A stretch of 64,000 nucleotides of DNA from Erinaceus europaeus (lineage: Eukaryota > Chordata > Mammalia > Eulipotyphla > Erinaceidae), in the NCBI RefSeq assembly GCF_950295315.1, contig NC_080164.1, positions 55,275,451 through 55,339,450 on the forward strand, read 5' to 3'. Below the pieces are notes generated by a model, which was given only the letters and a program-made list of their open reading frames with translations, made no database searches and was not told the DNA's origin. Of this stretch, positions 63,057 to 64,000 are shown piece after piece (within the stretch, counting starts at the first letter, position 1; every line of letters begins with the position of its first letter). Made by a program: the position numbers and the translations under genes.

Positions 63057-63099
63057 GTAAGTTATTTGGAAAATATAACTGTAAAAACTTCATGGAATA

Positions 63100-63175
63100 T
63101 TATAAAATATAAATAAATATATAAAAATAAATATATAAATATTTATATATTTATATATATTTATATATAAATATT
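63100..63175. repeat. AT-rich inverted simple repeat
   Basis: aaataaatatataaa-type units on the left and tttatatatttatat-type units on the right can pair with each other. Confidence 0.7.
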
Positions 63176-63253
63176 TGTGAGATATTTTTTCCCTAAATGT
63201 GATATTCTGAAAGGTTTGAAAGAAAGTGTACTTTTTTATGTAACTTACACAAC

Positions 63254-63420
63254 GCTAGTGAAATAGCTTGTTTGGGTAGCATGCTGTTTTAATATATATG
63301 CATCCAGTTTCAAGCCTGGGCCCCACAGTGCTGTGACTTTTCTCCCTTCCCCCTCCTCTCTCTTTCTGTCTCTCTGTCTCTTTCTCTCTGTCTCTGTCAA
63401 CACACACACACACACACACC
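63254..63420 (+). mobile_element. SINE-E with simple repeats
   Basis: gtgaaatagcttgtttgggt, (TCTG/TCTC)n at 63357-63400, (CA)n at 63401-63419. Confidence 0.75.
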
Positions 63421-63448
63421 AGTGAGTCCTAAGAAAACTGAGATCTGG

Positions 63449-63738
63449 GAGGGCTGGGCGGTGGCACATTTGGTTAAGTGCACAACCTAAATACTAAGCT
63501 CAGAGACCTGCTCAAGGATCTGGGTTTAAGCCCCCCCTGTTCCCCACCTACAGGGGTATGCTTCACCGATGGTGAAGCAGGTCTACCTGTGTCTCTCTTC
63601 CTATCTTTCTCTCCCCTCTTTCTCTCCAATAATTAAAAAAAAAAGAAAGAAAGAAAAAAATAGAACCAGGAGCAGTGGATTTATAATGCTGGCACCAAGC
63701 CCCAGCAATATCCCTGGAGGCAAAAAAGAAAAGAAAAA
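63449..63738 (+). mobile_element. SINE-AL
   Basis: agggctgggcggtggcacat to agcaatatccctggaggcaa. Confidence 0.9.
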
Positions 63739-64000
63739 TGTGAGTTCTGCTTCTTAATGCAATCAGTAATGATTTGCCTTCTTTGACCTTAGATTATCTG
63801 TATATTTCTTGTACCTCTGAAATCATCTGATTCTATAAAGGCAAAGTAGAATTATACAGAAGTTTGCAAAGTAGAATTGATACTGTAAATGACTAAGATG
63901 AATATCTCAGTGAACATACTTATATAATATTCTTCTTAGTTACTGCTGTTAGTCTCTTCAGGTTTTTTTTTCTTCCAAAGCACTCCATTATAGTTTAGTT
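63739..64000. other. Intron to window end
   Basis: No exon seen. A pyrimidine tract at 63962-63976 precedes aaag, but the following bases do not give the expected USP34 continuation. Confidence 0.45.

Noticed and set aside
1..64000. Many evenly similar repeats considered as a CRISPR-like or defence array
   Set aside because: The repeats are dispersed, in both orientations, have pol III boxes, A-rich tails and TSDs: typical mammalian SINEs.
63960..64000. Possible next USP34 exon at the right edge
   Set aside because: A pyrimidine tract and AAG are present, but the following bases do not translate to the expected continuation after NACI in the required phase.

Overview
The window is mammalian nuclear DNA containing 25 consecutive internal exons of one plus-strand gene, the ubiquitin-specific protease USP34. 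The exons lie between 1079 and 63056, all have GT-AG borders, and their phases agree from one to the next. Joined, they give 3,028 nt, about 1,009 codons, with no stop or frameshift. The reading starts inside the USP catalytic domain (zinc-finger half, then the His box and the Asp box) and runs into the long helical C-terminal region. Both gene ends lie outside: the Cys box and N-terminus are upstream, and the open phase after 63056 means more exons follow.

The introns are packed with retroposons. I use working names for tRNA-derived SINE types that all show pol III A/B-box-like sequences. SINE-A has the head gagtcgggcggtagcgcagc and a tail like gggcaacaaaagggaataaa. SINE-AL is the same with a 3' extension ending ccctggaggcaaa. 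SINE-B has the head ccaggtggtggcacacctgg. SINE-C has the head ccaggaggtggcacagtgga. SINE-D has the core agcataatggttatgcaaag. SINE-E has the head aaatagctcacttggatagt. From memory this set, and the matching L1 3' end, is typical of hedgehogs (Erinaceus); this is inference and was not searched.

Layout. 1-12 kb: finger exons 1-2 in SINE-rich introns. 12-19 kb: exons 3-10, holding the His and Asp boxes and the end of the USP domain. 19-29 kb: exons 11-14, dense SINEs and an old antisense L1. 29-39.2 kb: exons 15-19, a Tigger-like DNA transposon and a 1.5-kb minus-strand retroelement with a 15-bp target duplication. 39.2-48.7 kb: one large intron with a decayed antisense L1 carrying a perfect 128-bp tandem duplication, then a young L1 (43552-47860) with intact ORF1 and open ORF2 endonuclease and reverse transcriptase, cut off at a junction with a SINE-E. 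48.7-63 kb: exons 20-25, including a 635-bp exon.

There is no operon, CRISPR array, viral gene or evident new gene system. The most notable items are the L1/SINE-E chimera, two tail-less SINE insertions and one tail-only insertion with target duplications, the perfect tandem duplication, and a stop-free in-frame 93-nt intron. Repeat boundaries are read by eye and are usually good to 5-20 bp; those with stated target-site duplications (TSDs) are exact.
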